The notes under the pieces are model-generated. The model was not told the DNA's origin. It made no database searches and was given only the letters and a program-made list of their open reading frames with translations. From Acanthopleura granulata (taxonomy: Eukaryota; Mollusca; Polyplacophora; Chitonida; Chitonidae): a stretch of 64,000 nucleotides of DNA. Position numbers and translations under genes: made by a program. The DNA lies in NCBI GenBank assembly GCA_016165875.1, contig JABBOT010000014.1, forward strand, positions 2,279,078-2,343,077, in the 5' to 3' direction. Shown here one piece after another: positions 33,851 to 46,700 of the stretch; within the stretch, counting starts at the first letter, position 1, and each line of letters starts with the position of its first letter.

Positions 33851-36399
33851 AACCCTTGCTATTTATTGCTACCTAAAACTGTCAGACAAAGTCTAGGTCG
33901 AACCCGTTGGGTTGAACAAGAGAAGGCGAAGATCGATAAATAGCAGTAAATATACTACAACTACAGCGTAAAACCGACGAAGGCAGACAATGGCCGGCCT
34001 TTGAACGGAGTGTTTAGGTTGTAGTGTTAAACTTAAAAAAAACTATTTATTTCTACAACATTTTCTTTTTCGGTGGTTGAACTGTGTGTACATTTACAGG
34101 CAACAAGAAGGTCACAGATAGCCGAGTCATCATTAGGCGGATTCGAACCCGTGCCCTCACCGGTGGGGACGTTTGGATCTTAGGCGGGGGCTAGGTGCCG
34201 TATGTTCATTGTGTTGAGTGTGATCGCCACGTTGGATATGTGAACAGATGCACAACTGAGATACGTGGTTGATTATCGACATCATATATACTGAAACGGT
34301 ACACGGTTTGGATACTGATTTTATTCATCCTCGTAGAACATTTATTGCGTGTTTGTTTGCGTGTTATTGCACTGAAAACAGCTGACTGCTTCTCTGCATG
34401 AATCCGTCCTAATTTTTGTATTTTAAATATTTTCTTACTTCTTTGGTGGTTTGTGTTATTTGTCGTTTTTTTATACTGGTCTTTGCGCTTGTTGCCCGGG
34501 GAACGCCCATTTTAGATGAGGACTGGTATACGAATGTCGGTTTCGATGCCTAGGTTCATAACTGAAAAAGCCTTATTACCCTAGCCAACTACAACTCTTG
34601 AGTCAACCAAACCAAGCACCCTTTTTTTGCTCTTCTCCCTGCTTTCTGCCGTTGTCTGGCATACTTTAGGCAGTGTTTTACCCTAATAATAGTATTCGCA
34701 CTGTAGAATGCTGATTGTTCTATTTGGGCCCGAGCAATATCTGGCTAGCCCCTTTTAGTTAAAGAGTTCCAGATTTACGCCGGCTATAAATACAGTATCA
34801 CGATATTAGGCGTATCTAATTGTTTTAAGGATTGATCTTAAATGATAACATATTTCTCTTGGCGCGTGCTCTTATCAGATGAATGGTTTCCTCCTGGCGC
34901 TGTTAATGAAGCGTGGATAATGTACCAGTCATTACAGGATGAGACGCGTTCCTTGTGCTCACAGGGGAATAATACTGACATAAAATGGCTACAATTCACT
35001 CAAAATATTATATGGTCCCTCGGGGCATACACTCCTCAGAAATTGTACCCAATTAAATTGTTTTTGATAAGTCAAATAAATTTAAAACGGCGTACAACAC
35101 AACATCAATGGAATTAAAATTGTAAAATGTAAATAGCTTAATACGTTTTGTATCCGTTGAAATGTAAAATTCTTTAATTGGTCACGTGCCAACAGGCCCT
35201 ATAGCGATAGCTCTTGTAGCATTTGTCAACTTATATCAACCAATTTAAGAAAGAACCGTGTGATGTAGTTGATTTAATCACTAGTGTATAAAAATCTTTG
35301 TTTTTACTTAGGTATTAGTTTGTTGTTTACTTCCTAGCTTTTTGACCTACATGACGGCGGTCCGGTTTATGTGTGAAGGAAACCGGAATGCTTTCTTGAC
35401 GAGGTCCCCGAAAAAAAGTCTTACTGTCAACAGCTGATGTACAGCTGGATTCGAACACTTGACCTTTCTGGTGAAAGACCGCCATCTACTGCGGTGCGAG
35501 TGAAGCTTTAGCTAAATACAAAAACAGACGGAGGTGAGGAGATCTTAATTATTCTTTAATTCACCGAATACGGACTTTCCTAAGTGTTATGCGCTGACTT
35601 ATACTCCATACTGGTGGACGACAACAGTCCAAGACCGAAATTGCACCCGTGGCTCGAGTGCAAATGATTTGGAGTCGGGCATCTCCAAGCCCGCTTCTTC
35701 AGTGCCAAGGAGAATTGAAAATTGTAGTCTCTGATGAGGCAGTAGCTTTCCCTGTTGGGACAAAACTGTCACGGAGTTGGTTACAAAATTATGTATGTAT
35801 AAGGAACGGTGGACAATCAAAACTGAAGATCAGTACTACGAAATATGTGTTTTGATTCACTTGTACAAGGTTTTGTTGAAACTGGACAAAAATTGCAACG
35901 GTAGTAGGATTTCGAAAGAAACATATGTTGCATGGATGAACAGACAGACGGACAAATGGTCATCGAAATGGAAAACCAACATTATGTATCATGTATCTTG
36001 ATGTAGTCTACAAGTTTCGTTGAAATCGGACAAAAACTAGCGTTTAACAGACTCCCAACAAACAGAGAGACGTACGGACGAAGAACAACTTGATAGTACA
36101 TAAGCTTTTCTGGTCTTCGATCAGTAGAGCTAATGATAATGATTTGGAACGCGTTAGCATTTTACTTGGTATGCCCGCATAAAGCAAGGTTCTGCTGACC
36201 AGTGGATTGATTATAAGTCTCCTAGGACTGGTCGGTTGAATTGTTCTCATATCATTGTTTATTAAAGCTGGTGGCAAAGAGAGTATTTACAGCAATTCTA
36301 GACCAGCGACGTTTAATAAAGTGCAACTGAAATCATTGCCTTTTTTGTCCAATTCTGTCCCTATTAAGGCACTAGGAGGGGGTGTAAGTTTAAGCATTT

Positions 36400-36530
36400 A
36401 CACGGAGAATACAGGGCCAAAAGGCCTATTTCACAGGTTTTACGTGTGACCATTTGCCACCTATTTCGCTTTCGTCGCTGCTCTGGTTTTAGTCTCTGTT
36501 TTGTAGTTCTTTTATACCAGAGATGTGGAA
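36400..36530 (-). repeat. Repeat family C, partial copy
   Basis: TTTTACGTGTGACCATTTGC CACC...TCGTCGCTGCTCTGGTTTTA, the conserved block of the family in reverse orientation. Confidence 0.75.
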
Positions 36531-37369
36531 TAATCAGAAGAATGGCATCCCATACATATGTAAGTTAATTTCTCCAGTTTTCTCGGTTGTAAGTAATATA
36601 TACTTAAACCATAGAGAATGATTACGCTTTGGCGTATACAACCCCAACTTTTTTTTTATTTTTTGCAACATCTGTTCTTCTCATTTTAGCTAATTTATAT
36701 GTAAACGTAATTGTAGCAAGAATACACAGCTCCTTTTCCCTCGTGTATAGTTAGTTCATCTAATGAAGAACCCATCTATATCTTTATTTCTCAAAAAAAA
36801 AAACCTGAAAAAAATGTATTTTTACAAATACCTGTCAAAAAAAAATTGGAAGATTTCTGGTAAATTATTTATATTTCAATGCCTGTGAAATGTTAATTTT
36901 CATAAAAAACTTTAACGGATACCCACATGTAACAGGAATAAGCTTACATCAACAGACAAAAATGCCGAGAATTAGAAAAGCCGACAGTGACAACATTGGT
37001 GCGAATGTTCAAGGCTGTTAGGAAGTTGGCATTGTAGAATTTTGACAATGTAAGAAAATGTGAAAGACAAACATGTCGTGCTTTGCGTAAGGCTCCCGAA
37101 CAGTTAGTCGGTGTTTGAGCTCAGAATTTACCGGTCGGTTGTTTAGAAACTTCCTTGTTTGAATACATGGCTGGAATGTCCTGGTCAAACATTTCGGCCA
37201 ATGTCCACTCCACTGACCACGACTTCGATCATCGTTCTTGCAGTTTCAAAAGCAAACATTATTCACATGTCTGCAGAGGTAACGTTTCATGCTTTTATAT
37301 TATTGCACATAACAGTGAACTTAGAAAACTTCTATACTTGATTAAGTCACCGATAAATCGTTGTTTCCG

Positions 37370-37556
37370 CAGGTGGTCTCATGACGAATGAGTTCATGAG
37401 TTCGAATCCAGGTCTCGTCAGATTGGCTATATAAATTTGAATTTTCGAGTATTCTGAAAGGGTGGTGATTTTCTCCGAGCGTTTCGTTTTCTTAAATATA
37501 TGAAATTGGCAACCCCTCTATAAGTGAGAAATTCTTGAGTGTGGCGTTAAACACCA
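37370..37556 (+). mobile_element. tRNA-derived SINE family D with shared tail
   Basis: Box B GAGTTCGAATCCAGGTC at about 37398-37414. The body has TGATTTTCTCCGAGCGTTTC, and the tail ATAAGTGAGAAATTCTTGAG TGTGGCGTTAAACACC is the same as in family A. Confidence 0.75.
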
Positions 37557-37876
37557 ACCAGTATACTGGTTTGAATAACAGCAAAAGAACTGAAAATGTT
37601 TGAACAAGAAACACCGTCTATTGACGGACAAAATTGTTGTCCTTGGGCAGGTTAAACCATTTGACTGATATCTGAAAAAACGCTAGTCATTTGGCGGGGT
37701 TAAAAGAGTAAACTCAATCAGCATTATAGAACATTATGACTAATCAAATTTTGATCGACCTCTTGTCGGCTGATGGAATGCCCAGGTTGACCCGAAGCAG
37801 AACTGACCAATGTTCCAAATGCCTGGTCACTTGTGAAAATTGATATAGTCTGGAGAAAGTCCGGAATGCCTACCGT

Positions 37877-38170
37877 CTACATGACACCCCCGTTCTTCGG
37901 TCGGAGTGGGAAGGGGACGGGCAGCGTAGTTGTACAAACAAACTGTTGGCAGGAGATGTTTATGCATATGCGGTCCAGCAGCGGGGCGGCGATGAAATTA
38001 AAAACATTTGTAGCGGCAGTGCCATTGACTTTTGTGAGGAATGTCAAACAGGTTTTGTTGTCCTTGTCCACACCGGTGGAATCCTCCCACGCACAAGAAC
38101 CCGGTGACCGACCCAGGGGTACCACGTGGAACCTTGTCTCAGAGAGTGAAGAACTTTCCGAGGTAGGATT
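37877..38170 (-). CDS. Possible coding exon, Cys-rich, unidentified
   Basis: An open segment of about 96 codons between two stops, with about 60% G+C at third positions against an AT-rich background. A reasonable acceptor (TTCACTCTCTGAG) lies at about 38139-38151. It reads TRFHVVPLGRSPGSCAWEDS, TGVDKDNKTCLTFLTKVNG and DRICINISCQQFVCTTTLP, with N-glycosylation-type NKT, NGT and NIS sites and five Cys, which would suit an extracellular protein. It ends at a TAG just after GGVM. The plus strand is also open here for 194 codons, so the coding strand is not settled. No neighbouring exon was found and I do not recognise the family. It could be an exon, an old gene fragment or chance. Confidence 0.3.
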   Translation of the reverse strand, partial: NPTSESSSLSETRFHVVPLGRSPGSCAWEDSTGVDKDNKTCLTFLTKVNGTAATNVFNFIAAPLLDRICINISCQQFVCTTTLPVPFPLRPKNGGVM

Positions 38171-41100
38171 CTACACTAAATGTACAACGGCCGCTTTAGC
38201 ATATCCAGGATTCGGCCCTGAATCACGTTTACCATTGAATAACGCGTATGGGCATAATAATGTAGAAAAGCGAAACTGTAAAACTCACATGGCGATAAAT
38301 ATTTGGGAATTAAGAGAGATTATTATTTTCTGGAAAAGAGACAATTATTTTTTGGGAGGACAGAATAATACATTCAGAGAGAGAGAGAGAAAAAAAATAT
38401 TTCAGAAACATGTATAAAAAAGCAAAAGTAGTTTTCACAGGTAATTTGGGAGCGCGTTACTAACACGCATTTACCTCATGAAAGTATCTTCATTGATTAA
38501 GTTCGTCCTGTGATCCATTATTATTTCCTGTGCTTGAATCTCTGAGTTATTCATTATTTATACCCTTTTCCTTTCAAAAGCTAGGTAAGTATGTTGCTAA
38601 GAATGGTGAAATCCAAGAATTTCAGAGTAATCATATCTTTTGTTATATCGACTTCTATACTTCGTTTTCTCGAACTTGTGGATGTTATGACCGTGTACTG
38701 AAAAGAAAAAAGAAAAAAAGACTATCTTCCTGGTCATCACTTCTTGACCGGAGCAAAACGTTATTGAAGATTTTGACTGGGTTAGAAATCTTGACATTTT
38801 ATAATCAGATATATAAAGTATATCTATAAACTGTGTCATATTTTCAGTGTCGTTTCGCTTGTGGAGGGTACAACTTTGTACGTCTATCGAGCTAAAGCTA
38901 GTAATTAAACTATCAACCAAATAAACAACACAACACGACAACCAATAAACTAAAAAAGAAGTAAATGAAGAAATAATTACAAAAGTGCATATAATGCCGA
39001 GGGTATATATAAGTGAGAAATTTATCAGGTCTTTCATATTGAATGTATTTGTTTTTTGCTTATTTCCTCATTTATTTGCTTATTTATTTATTTACGTATT
39101 TATTTAGTCCTGTGTTCATATTTACGCACACACACGTGCATGTACATGCAAAATTCATATTACTAACTACAAAACGGAACGAAATTCTATGAATTTGTTC
39201 GCCGAGACATTTTCCTAAAGGAAAAAATAGATAGTCCTTTTATACATGTCTTTATTTATATCTCCATTTGGAGCCAAGCAGCAAACAACCTGACTTGAAG
39301 AGGTCACAATTAACAAAATCATCCAAATAGAGCTATAGATTCGAGCCTACAACCTTTTAGGTGAAGTAAACACGCATGCGTAATGCACACAAATACCGCT
39401 GTACATTTAAATACATGTATAGATACATGTTTACACATCTTGTAGATAGGACACGTCTAGATTGGTGACATCTAGCGACTGTCATTGTGGTGGTGTAGGT
39501 TGCTACTAAATATGCATTTTGACGAACAGTTAGAATAAAACCTTAACTGATGTAAACTGACAAGGGTCGTCGGTCACGCGCGACCATTTGTCAACTATCA
39601 TACTGTCGTTGTTGCTTTGGTTTTACTTTCCATGCTTTGTTTTTTGTTTTTTTTTTGTCATATTGATAGCGATCTGCTTTGATCACGATTTCGCCCATAT
39701 CCTATCAGAGCTACTTAACTTGTGAATTTCATTATACATCTACGTGTAGTTCGCACTATAGCCAGTGCTATTCTTTTCAGCGTGTCTATATAAGCCAACA
39801 ATTCCATAGGTGCTTTAAATCTATTCCATTGCTAATATCCTTAGAAAGATTCTTGAAATAATAGAATTATTTTTAGTTTCCATTTCTGAGAATACACATC
39901 TCTTACCATTTTATTTTCGTTGTGCTTACCTCATCAAGAATTCCACTAAGAATTTGTAGGTAACCCCTTCATAAAAGTCTAGAAATACCAGCGTTTCTTG
40001 CGAATTCAATAATATGCACAAGTAACATTTCATAATAGAATGAATAATTTGACTTCTAATTAAATGTATATCCTTTAAGGTTCCCTTTCACTGTGCTTAA
40101 TTTCTAAAAAAATTCTAAATTTCATTTTTGCACCTTTCATCGGCCCGAGTTTTGAAACTTGAACCTCGGTGTTTACCTAGAAGCGGTGCCCCATCAGGTC
40201 CCTTAATTCATTCTGAAATCCGATCGTTTCCTCTCGGTGTTGGATTACGGGTGCACCCAAATGACACTGCACATTCTAAAGGCCAACACGTTAGTGCTAC
40301 AATATTGACCTTGGGTCATTAGTACTGCATTTCACACGGCCAGGTTTTTAACAAGGTGGGCTGTGAAAGCTTACTGAGAGCTGACGAAATGGCGTTCACA
40401 TGACTATACACACTGGGCGGGTGTTGTAAGCTCCATGAAGGCCTGTGCGACGAAAGCCAAATAGATAAGACAACCGGCAACAATTAATGAAGCTGATAAT
40501 TTGGGTGACATAATAAATTCGTTTGTCAGCTTCGAAAAGAAACCCGAGAATCAACCGTATTACCGTATTATGTAAAAAAAAAAGAAAAGATCAGTGTATA
40601 ACAATTTACTAGAAGAAGTCACTGGTCTGGAATTACTAGACCTGAATAAATCTTCTCGGCATGGTGGAAATTTCGTTTATAGAATGCGTTCCGATCAAAC
40701 ATCGCGGCGTGATTCTTCTAGTTACATATATAGGCTCGAAGAGCAAATTGTAAGTGGCTACATTATATCTAGATATAAAATTTTATAAAAGACACCAAAG
40801 ATTTTTAATTGTTTCTCATCACACGTATGTATAATCAAAACACTAAAATACTTTGCTATTACAACCAGTTTCCTTGCCTGATATGAAATAATCGTAAAAA
40901 ATTTAATTAATTATATCTGATTATTTAAACAACTGTGTGCTTCTTATATATAAAAACAATTTCACCACAGGAAGATGGAATTTAATTTTTCCCACCAATC
41001 TGTCAGATATTCCTTTTACACAAGGCCACATACTATCTAAGCCGAAGAATTCGAAACATTTCCGTCAGCATCAAAACAGAGACATGTCGTATTTGCTGTT

Positions 41101-42181
41101 AGCCCACATCAAAGTATATTTATCTATATTGACTCAAATCCTTCTTTTCCGATGTAGGTACCATAAAATCTCAACCTTTTCACCCACTCAAAATATTCTT
41201 TTTCTGGAATATATTCTAATTCTGGGGTATAATTTGATATAGCCTCAGAAAATAAACTGGGTACATTGTCTTAGGAATGTATGAATTCCGCTGACCAATC
41301 TAACAATCATAATCTTATCGCATACGTCATAAAAGGCTCTCTGAGCCTAAAGAATTATTGTCAAGAAAAAGAAAACCTGTCTGTAACTACATTCGTAGCT
41401 CATTTACATTTTTGGCATAAACTGAGAGCTTCCATTATGCAATGTTTGCATAGCCCCTCCTGACCACAAAAAAAATAAATAAATAAATAAATGAAAAAAA
41501 CGAAGGTGTAAACTTTGGTTGCATAACATGATTGCGTGTAGAAGATACTTTCTCTCCAGATTAATTGTGTTGAAGTTCACAGTACCGTAAAATTTGAAAA
41601 ATGTTGGGATAATAAGGCGAACATAGTCCTGTATAGACAGTGTGTATACACATATCCACAGAGTTACACACATCACAGTATATACTTATACATACCTGAA
41701 GATGAATGTACGTTTGTTTGTGTGGATAGAGTATTTGCACGGGCTTTTGAAGTGACTTTCTTGTTTGCATTCGGCTTATAGCGGTGGCCTGACGTAAATG
41801 CAGTAAGCAAACAGAACTACAAAAGCCCGATTAGGCTGAATGACTCTCTAAGTGAATTATAAGCTTTGGGGAGTACAAAGTGCCGCCATGAGCCTGCGCA
41901 GGGAGGTCTTAGAGCCTAGGTGATAAGCCGTGTGAAGTGGTCGTAATATGGTGTGAACACTCGACAGTTTTCGGTAATCTCCGGAGAGAGTAAACGGCAT
42001 CGAATGGCTGGGAAAACCTTCGGGAAGAAACGTAAAACCTCAAATATGCGGATCAGGTGGGCATTCGTGTTTTATCATTTTGAATCGATTTCTAAACCGA
42101 TAGATTTGAACTACTTCAAGAAATGGGCAATATTTCTTTTCTTTATCTGTGTAAATTTACCCGATATGTTCATTTGTCTGA

Positions 42182-42182
<1 letters not shown>

Positions 42183-42222
<40 letters not shown>
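42183..42222 (+). repeat. (ATT)n microsatellite
   Basis: About 13 uninterrupted ATT units, followed by interrupted ATC/ATT units to about 42275. Confidence 0.95.
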
Positions 42223-42223
<1 letters not shown>

Positions 42224-42709
42224 ATCATTGTTATTAAGGCCATTGCTATTATCATCATCATTATCATTATTATTTATGGTTGCTTACAGTACCTATACGA
42301 GTTTATATTTGGTCAGTGTTAGAGGTCATAACACAATATCAAATCATGTTAATGACAGAGGTCATAGAGGCCCGAATGCATGCACAACATGTTCGATGCA
42401 CTGACAACACACAAAATATATATGATAAATATCACCAGAAGGAAAAAGTCGTCTGGAAGTCTAGGTGTAGGCTGAAAGTTTATCTTTTAAATCGTGTGCG
42501 TTCATCAACATCATATTGGTGATATTTATGAGAAACGTACTCTGTTTTTTTTTGTTTCATTAAATCTAGATACGTAACCCCGAGTACGTTACAAGTACCC
42601 ATGAAGTATATTGCAACAATATCACTCGTCTGTGCAACAAGTAGGTGTTGGTGTTAAACATATCCTCCGCGCTAAAACCGTGTATCTCCAGCACATAACT
42701 TTATGTATT

Positions 42710-43090
42710 ACACGTATGTACTTGCGGTGGCCTACCTGTATAGTCTGTCCACGCAACATGTATTTATCTATGCTACAAGTATTTATCTATGCTTCAGGTA
42801 TTTGTCTTAGCTACAAGTATATCTTCATCGCAAGTAAATGTTGATATGCTATACGTATTTGTCTGCATCACAAACACTTGTCTATTATATAAGGAATTTT
42901 ATGCCATAAGTATGAGTCTGTCATAAAAGTATTTGTCTATGTTACAAGTATTTATCTGCGCTGCAAGTATTTGTTTATGCCACAAGTCTTTGTGTGTGCT
43001 ACAAGTATTTATCTATAGTAGAAGTATTTGTTTGTGCTACAAGTATTTATCTGTGCTAATAGTGTGTGTCTATATCACAAGCGTTTGTCT
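42710..43090 (+). repeat. 19-bp degenerate minisatellite, about 19 copies
   Basis: Unit CTATGCTACAAGTATTTAT with heavy drift (TGTGCTACAAG, TATGCCACAAG, CTGCGCTGCAAG). Not associated with a recognised exon. Confidence 0.8.
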
Positions 43091-43974
43091 GTAGCACCAA
43101 TCATCTTATATATACACACCAAGGCACGAAACCATTTTCCTGATGACAAATATTATAAAGACTGCTGTATAAGTATAACGGGTCCACGTGCGCTCTAAAA
43201 ACTCTGCAGCTCTTTTGTGCGTTTTGACAATGTAATTTGGAGGAAATTACAGGTGTACTCTAAATTTAAGATCCAATTAATCATTAAAATAGATGAAAAT
43301 TCTTTACTGCTTTGATATATATGTAGTATTAATGTAACATATTTATTAATTATTGGTCTAATTCATAAAATATTAACAACAAATATATACATATTATCAC
43401 ATCGTATCGATGCACCATAAATTTAAATCACCCGTTGTATTTTCCTCTCTGAGGTATGTGGATCTATGCACCATCGCACAGGTTACTCATACTGTTATGT
43501 TACATTGTACAACAGTTGTACAGGAGGATGTTTCTCGTAAACCAGTGAACTGAAACGTAACAAATGACAAAACTCAGAAACAAGTGCCGGAGGTAAATTC
43601 ATTTTAAATCTGGCAAAGCTGTGCTGCATCTGTGCGTCTTAAATAAAATGCTAAACCTTATATATTCGCATCTGACAGAGAGAGAAAAAAAAACGTGATT
43701 ACAATCAAAACGGCTAGGAGAATATTTGCTAAAAAGGCCTAAGCGTGTTAAGCTGTTAACAAAATCCCATTCATTGCAGGCGGCTGGGATGAAACGGTAG
43801 ATTGCCAGCAACTAAAGGGCTGAGATCATCGGGCAGTGTGTGTGTGTACCGTATGCAGTCGAGCAGAAATTATATGGTGTGTGGCTTTACAGCTTAAAGG
43901 TGTAACCATTTTCCTCTTTTTTTTTATTTTCTGTCCCGTCTATAACAGTTATTAATTACTACCTCCTGCTATTG

Positions 43975-44160
43975 ATGTCACCGCCGTCCAATCAACACCA
44001 TTCTTGCACCGTGCGCGTGAAATCGTTCTTTCGAGCAGACCAATCGTTGAGCGGGTTACAAGGTACCGCGCGACGTTCGTGTTGTAGAATGTGAGCCCGA
44101 GGCTAGCGGGCAGCCTTGATCGGCACGGGCTATGGAGAGGTACAGACCAGCCATAGCGCA
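43975..44160. promoter_or_regulatory. GC-rich segment with CCAAT cores, possible upstream promoter
   Basis: A GC-richer island in AT-rich DNA, with GTCCAATCAA at about 43987 and GACCAATCGT at about 44038. It lies 700-900 bases before the secreted-protein start. It could be a distal promoter or hold a 5' UTR exon (a GAG|GTACAG donor-like site lies at about 44135), but no transcript evidence is available. Confidence 0.25.
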
Positions 44161-44746
44161 TTATTTACTCAGTCCTTTCACGACACTACGGAGGTATATA
44201 TTGGATCAAAAGTGGCTGTTGGAGCGAGAATCCTCGCATTAGCCTACCGATTACCAGTTAAACACAGGAGGGAAAGAAAAAGGACTGTGGTGCACTTTAT
44301 GGGTAACCGAAGGGAGCTTTGGAGCTTAAATGTTAGTTCTATACCCGTTGAACTTTGACAACTGGTAATGTTTTTCCTGTCAACACAAACGCGCATTGGA
44401 TTGCTAATCTCCGACTTGAGGATCTGATCACAATATTTCCCTGTTGTTATTGATAAGATCGTGCTGACCGACATTTGATGCGTGCAGTGTTTATGAAATT
44501 GGACTTCGTGAACACCTTACTGGAGAAGTTATAATCAAACCATGGGAGTTACCTTACGAAGCAGATGAAGTCAGACAATTCTAATCTTTAAAATGCAGTC
44601 GAAGTTTGTTTTTTAATAATCTGTTTCCCACTGGTAACGCAGTGGAGGTGAAAGACAGAATTCATAGGCATTACGAAAAGAGAGATATTTTTTGTCAGGG
44701 AGAATTTTTGTACTGTTGGCGCACAGTTTGGTCATTTATTCCGAAG

Positions 44747-44754
44747 TATATAAG
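44747..44754 (+). promoter_or_regulatory. TATA box of the secreted-protein gene
   Basis: TATATAAG followed by GG, 111 bases before the ATG. A start of transcription about 30 bases downstream would give a 5' UTR of roughly 85 nt with no upstream ATG in good context. Inference from position and consensus only. Confidence 0.5.
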
Positions 44755-44864
44755 GGCTGTATCCAAAATATATAGGTGTATATGTTTTGTTGGAAACCTA
44801 CACCTAAGAAATCCGTTTCAAATCGACACTAACATCGAAGCTATAATACCTCTATTTTGTTAAC

Positions 44865-45330
44865 ATGATGGAAACTGGCGCGTTATTTGCCCCATTTGTG
44901 TGCGGGATATTTCTGTTGTCAGCTTTATCAGCGGTCAGTGACGGCTTGATCATACATTCCCGGCCGAATACTGACCATATTCTGCCCGACCCACGGGCAG
45001 AATCTAAGGAAATGCGCTGGGCAGACGCCGCCTACGACTTTGTGAGGGGACTGGATTGCAAAGAGGTGTTCATAACGTCGCCCAAAGAGTGCAAGCGCCT
45101 GGTGAAAATACCCAAGAATAGTATGAACGTCTACGTGGCCGGGCCGACTGTGTACGGTCGTTACCGTGTGAACCTTCCCGGCGAAAGCCTAACGCGCAGC
45201 GGGCCAAGAGACGGCGTAATCGTCTTGGATCCGTACCCAAAAGCGAACTTCGGACACCTCGTTCTGGTGTTCTTCATTGAGAAAAACACGATGAGGGAAG
45301 TGTGCGAGAGACAAGGCGGGTATTTCGCAG
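44865..45330 (+). CDS. First coding exon of an unidentified secreted protein
   Basis: 155 codons plus one base, ending at TTCGCAG|GTGAGT, a near-perfect donor, so the gene continues elsewhere. The start is ATGATG with A at -3. Residues 1-26 form a signal peptide (hydrophobic core FAPFVCGIFLLSALSAV, cleavage likely near AVS-DG). The mature part has a Pro/Asp-rich start (SRPNTDHILPDPRAESKEMR), then DCKEVFITSPKECKR, NVYVAGPTVYGRYRVNLPGE, and an Ile/Val/Phe-rich strand-like stretch HLVLVFFIEKNTMREVCER. Three Cys remain after cleavage (65, 76, 147), an odd number that implies a partner in the missing exons. Codons are markedly GC-richer than the surroundings. No N-glycosylation sites are visible. 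I do not recognise a named family. It resembles an extracellular beta-rich domain or a ligand. Later exons were not found up to 64000. Confidence 0.75.
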
Positions 45331-45538
45331 GTGAGTGATAAGTCTTGGTGGTAGCATTATGTCTATACAAGGTGCTTGCAGGATTCGATTTACATTGGGA
45401 AATATGGTCAGGTATTTGCTCAACTGTTTAATCATCCAAAAAATGGTGTTAGTACATTATATGCGGTAATCGGTGCTTAAACGTCTCAGTAAAAGGTGAT
45501 GGCACATTTGAGTACATAGTGTTATACATCTGCGTAAT

Positions 45539-45772
45539 CGGTGACTGGTGTTAATGTATCATAGTAAACATCAGTATCACATCAGGTCGGTGACTGGCGT
45601 TAATGTATCATAGTAAACGTCAGTATCACATCAGGTCGGTGACTGGTGTATCATAGTAAACGTCAGTATCACATCAGGTCGGTGACTGGTGTTAATGTAT
45701 CATAGTAAACGTCAGTATCACATCAGGTCGGTGACTGGTGTATCATTGTAAACGTCAGTATCACATCAGGGG
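45539..45772 (+). repeat. 43-49-bp minisatellite, 5 copies, first intron of the secreted-protein gene
   Basis: Unit GGTGACTGGTGTTAATGTAT then CATAGTAAACGTCAGTATCA CATCAGGTC. Copies 3 and 5 lack the GTTAAT block. It begins about 208 bases after the donor, and related GGTGTTAA-type words continue degenerately to about 46060. Confidence 0.88.
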
Positions 45773-46073
45773 TGCTCGATTTTGACACAGTAGAATAAAT
45801 ATGTTAACGCACAAGGCAAGTTTACACAACCAAGTGAACGGGGTGAGAACATCTAAGTAATGGATGTTAGCCGTGTTAATTAGGTAAGTTGTGTTAGTAC
45901 ATTTGTGTGTATGGTGTTAAAACAATAGAATACAAGGTTTCACGGCATCCGAGTAGATGGTGTGAAGGCAGAGTAATTAACATGGCGTTAACACGGTAGT
46001 ATGAACGGTGTTAAGGCACAGCAGGTTGGGTTTTAACACATCAAAGCAACTAGTGTCAACGCATTGCGTAACC

Positions 46074-46297
46074 CGTGTTATTTATCTATTTATTTATTTA
46101 TTGTTTTACGCCGTACTCAAGAATATTTCACTTATACGACAGCGGCCATCATTATTGTGGGAAGAAATCAGGTAGAGCTCGGGGAAACCCACGACCATCC
46201 GCAGGTTGCTGGCAGACCTTCCCACGAACGGCTGGAGAGGAAGCCAGCATGAGCTGGCCTTGAACTCCCAGTTACCGCATTGGTGGGAGGCTTCTAC
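46074..46297 (-). mobile_element. SINE family A copy lacking most of the head
   Basis: TTATTTATTGTTTTACGCCG then TACTCAAGAATATTTCACTT, CACGACCATCCGCAGGTTGC and GAAGCCAGCATGAGCTGG, ending at TTGGTGGGAGGCTTCT. Confidence 0.85.
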
Positions 46298-46435
46298 TCA
46301 TGTATGTCTATCTTCAGCCGTTTCGTTGATATATATCGACCGTAGATTTGAGACCATTCAGGCGTTCTGTTGAGTAGTTATATGTATGCTCGCGCAACGC
46401 GTGACTAAAGAGGGTGTACAAGCACCAACGACTTC

Positions 46436-46700
46436 GGCTGTCTCACTGCGTGGCTCAGAAGATTAACGCACTTGTTCGCTGTGATTTAACAGAGGACCTT
46501 TGGGCAATGAGGTCGCATGTTCGAATCCACCCAATTCTCTTTATTCTGGCTGCGGCAATTCAGGAGATCTATCAGTTACCTAACGAGGGTTTATGGTTTA
46601 CTCTGGCCAATACGATTTCCTTCATTCATAAAACCTGATCACTTTTACATAAGCGAAATATTCTTGAGCACGTTGATACACTAATAAAATCGATTAATGT
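46436..46700 (+). mobile_element. tRNA-derived SINE family D copy, near complete
   Basis: Box A-like GCGTGGCTCAGAAGATTAAC, box B CATGTTCGAATCCACC about 60 bases on, a body with TTTATGGTTTACTCTGGCC, and the shared tail ATAAGCGAAATATTCTTGAG CACGTTG, ending in AATAAAATCGATT. Confidence 0.75.

Larger units (their letters stand above)
33850..37840. other. Non-coding stretch with SINE relics
   Basis: tRNA-like box B on the minus strand at about 34135-34150 (GCGGATTCGAACCCG as read on plus). A family B relic lies at 35340-35515 with GGATTCGAACACTTGACC. A pair of related segments (TTGTTGAAACTGGACAAAAA at about 35873, TTCGTTGAAATCGGACAAAA at about 36017) comes from another dispersed repeat. Family C occurs at 36400-36530 and a family D SINE at 37370-37556. 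Confidence 0.5.
38200..44100. other. AT-rich non-coding stretch
   Basis: No gene recognised. Holds a family C copy at about 39530-39650, the (ATT)n tract, the 19-bp array at 42710-43090, and a long AT-rich span (40800-41760) with nothing I can name. Confidence 0.55.
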
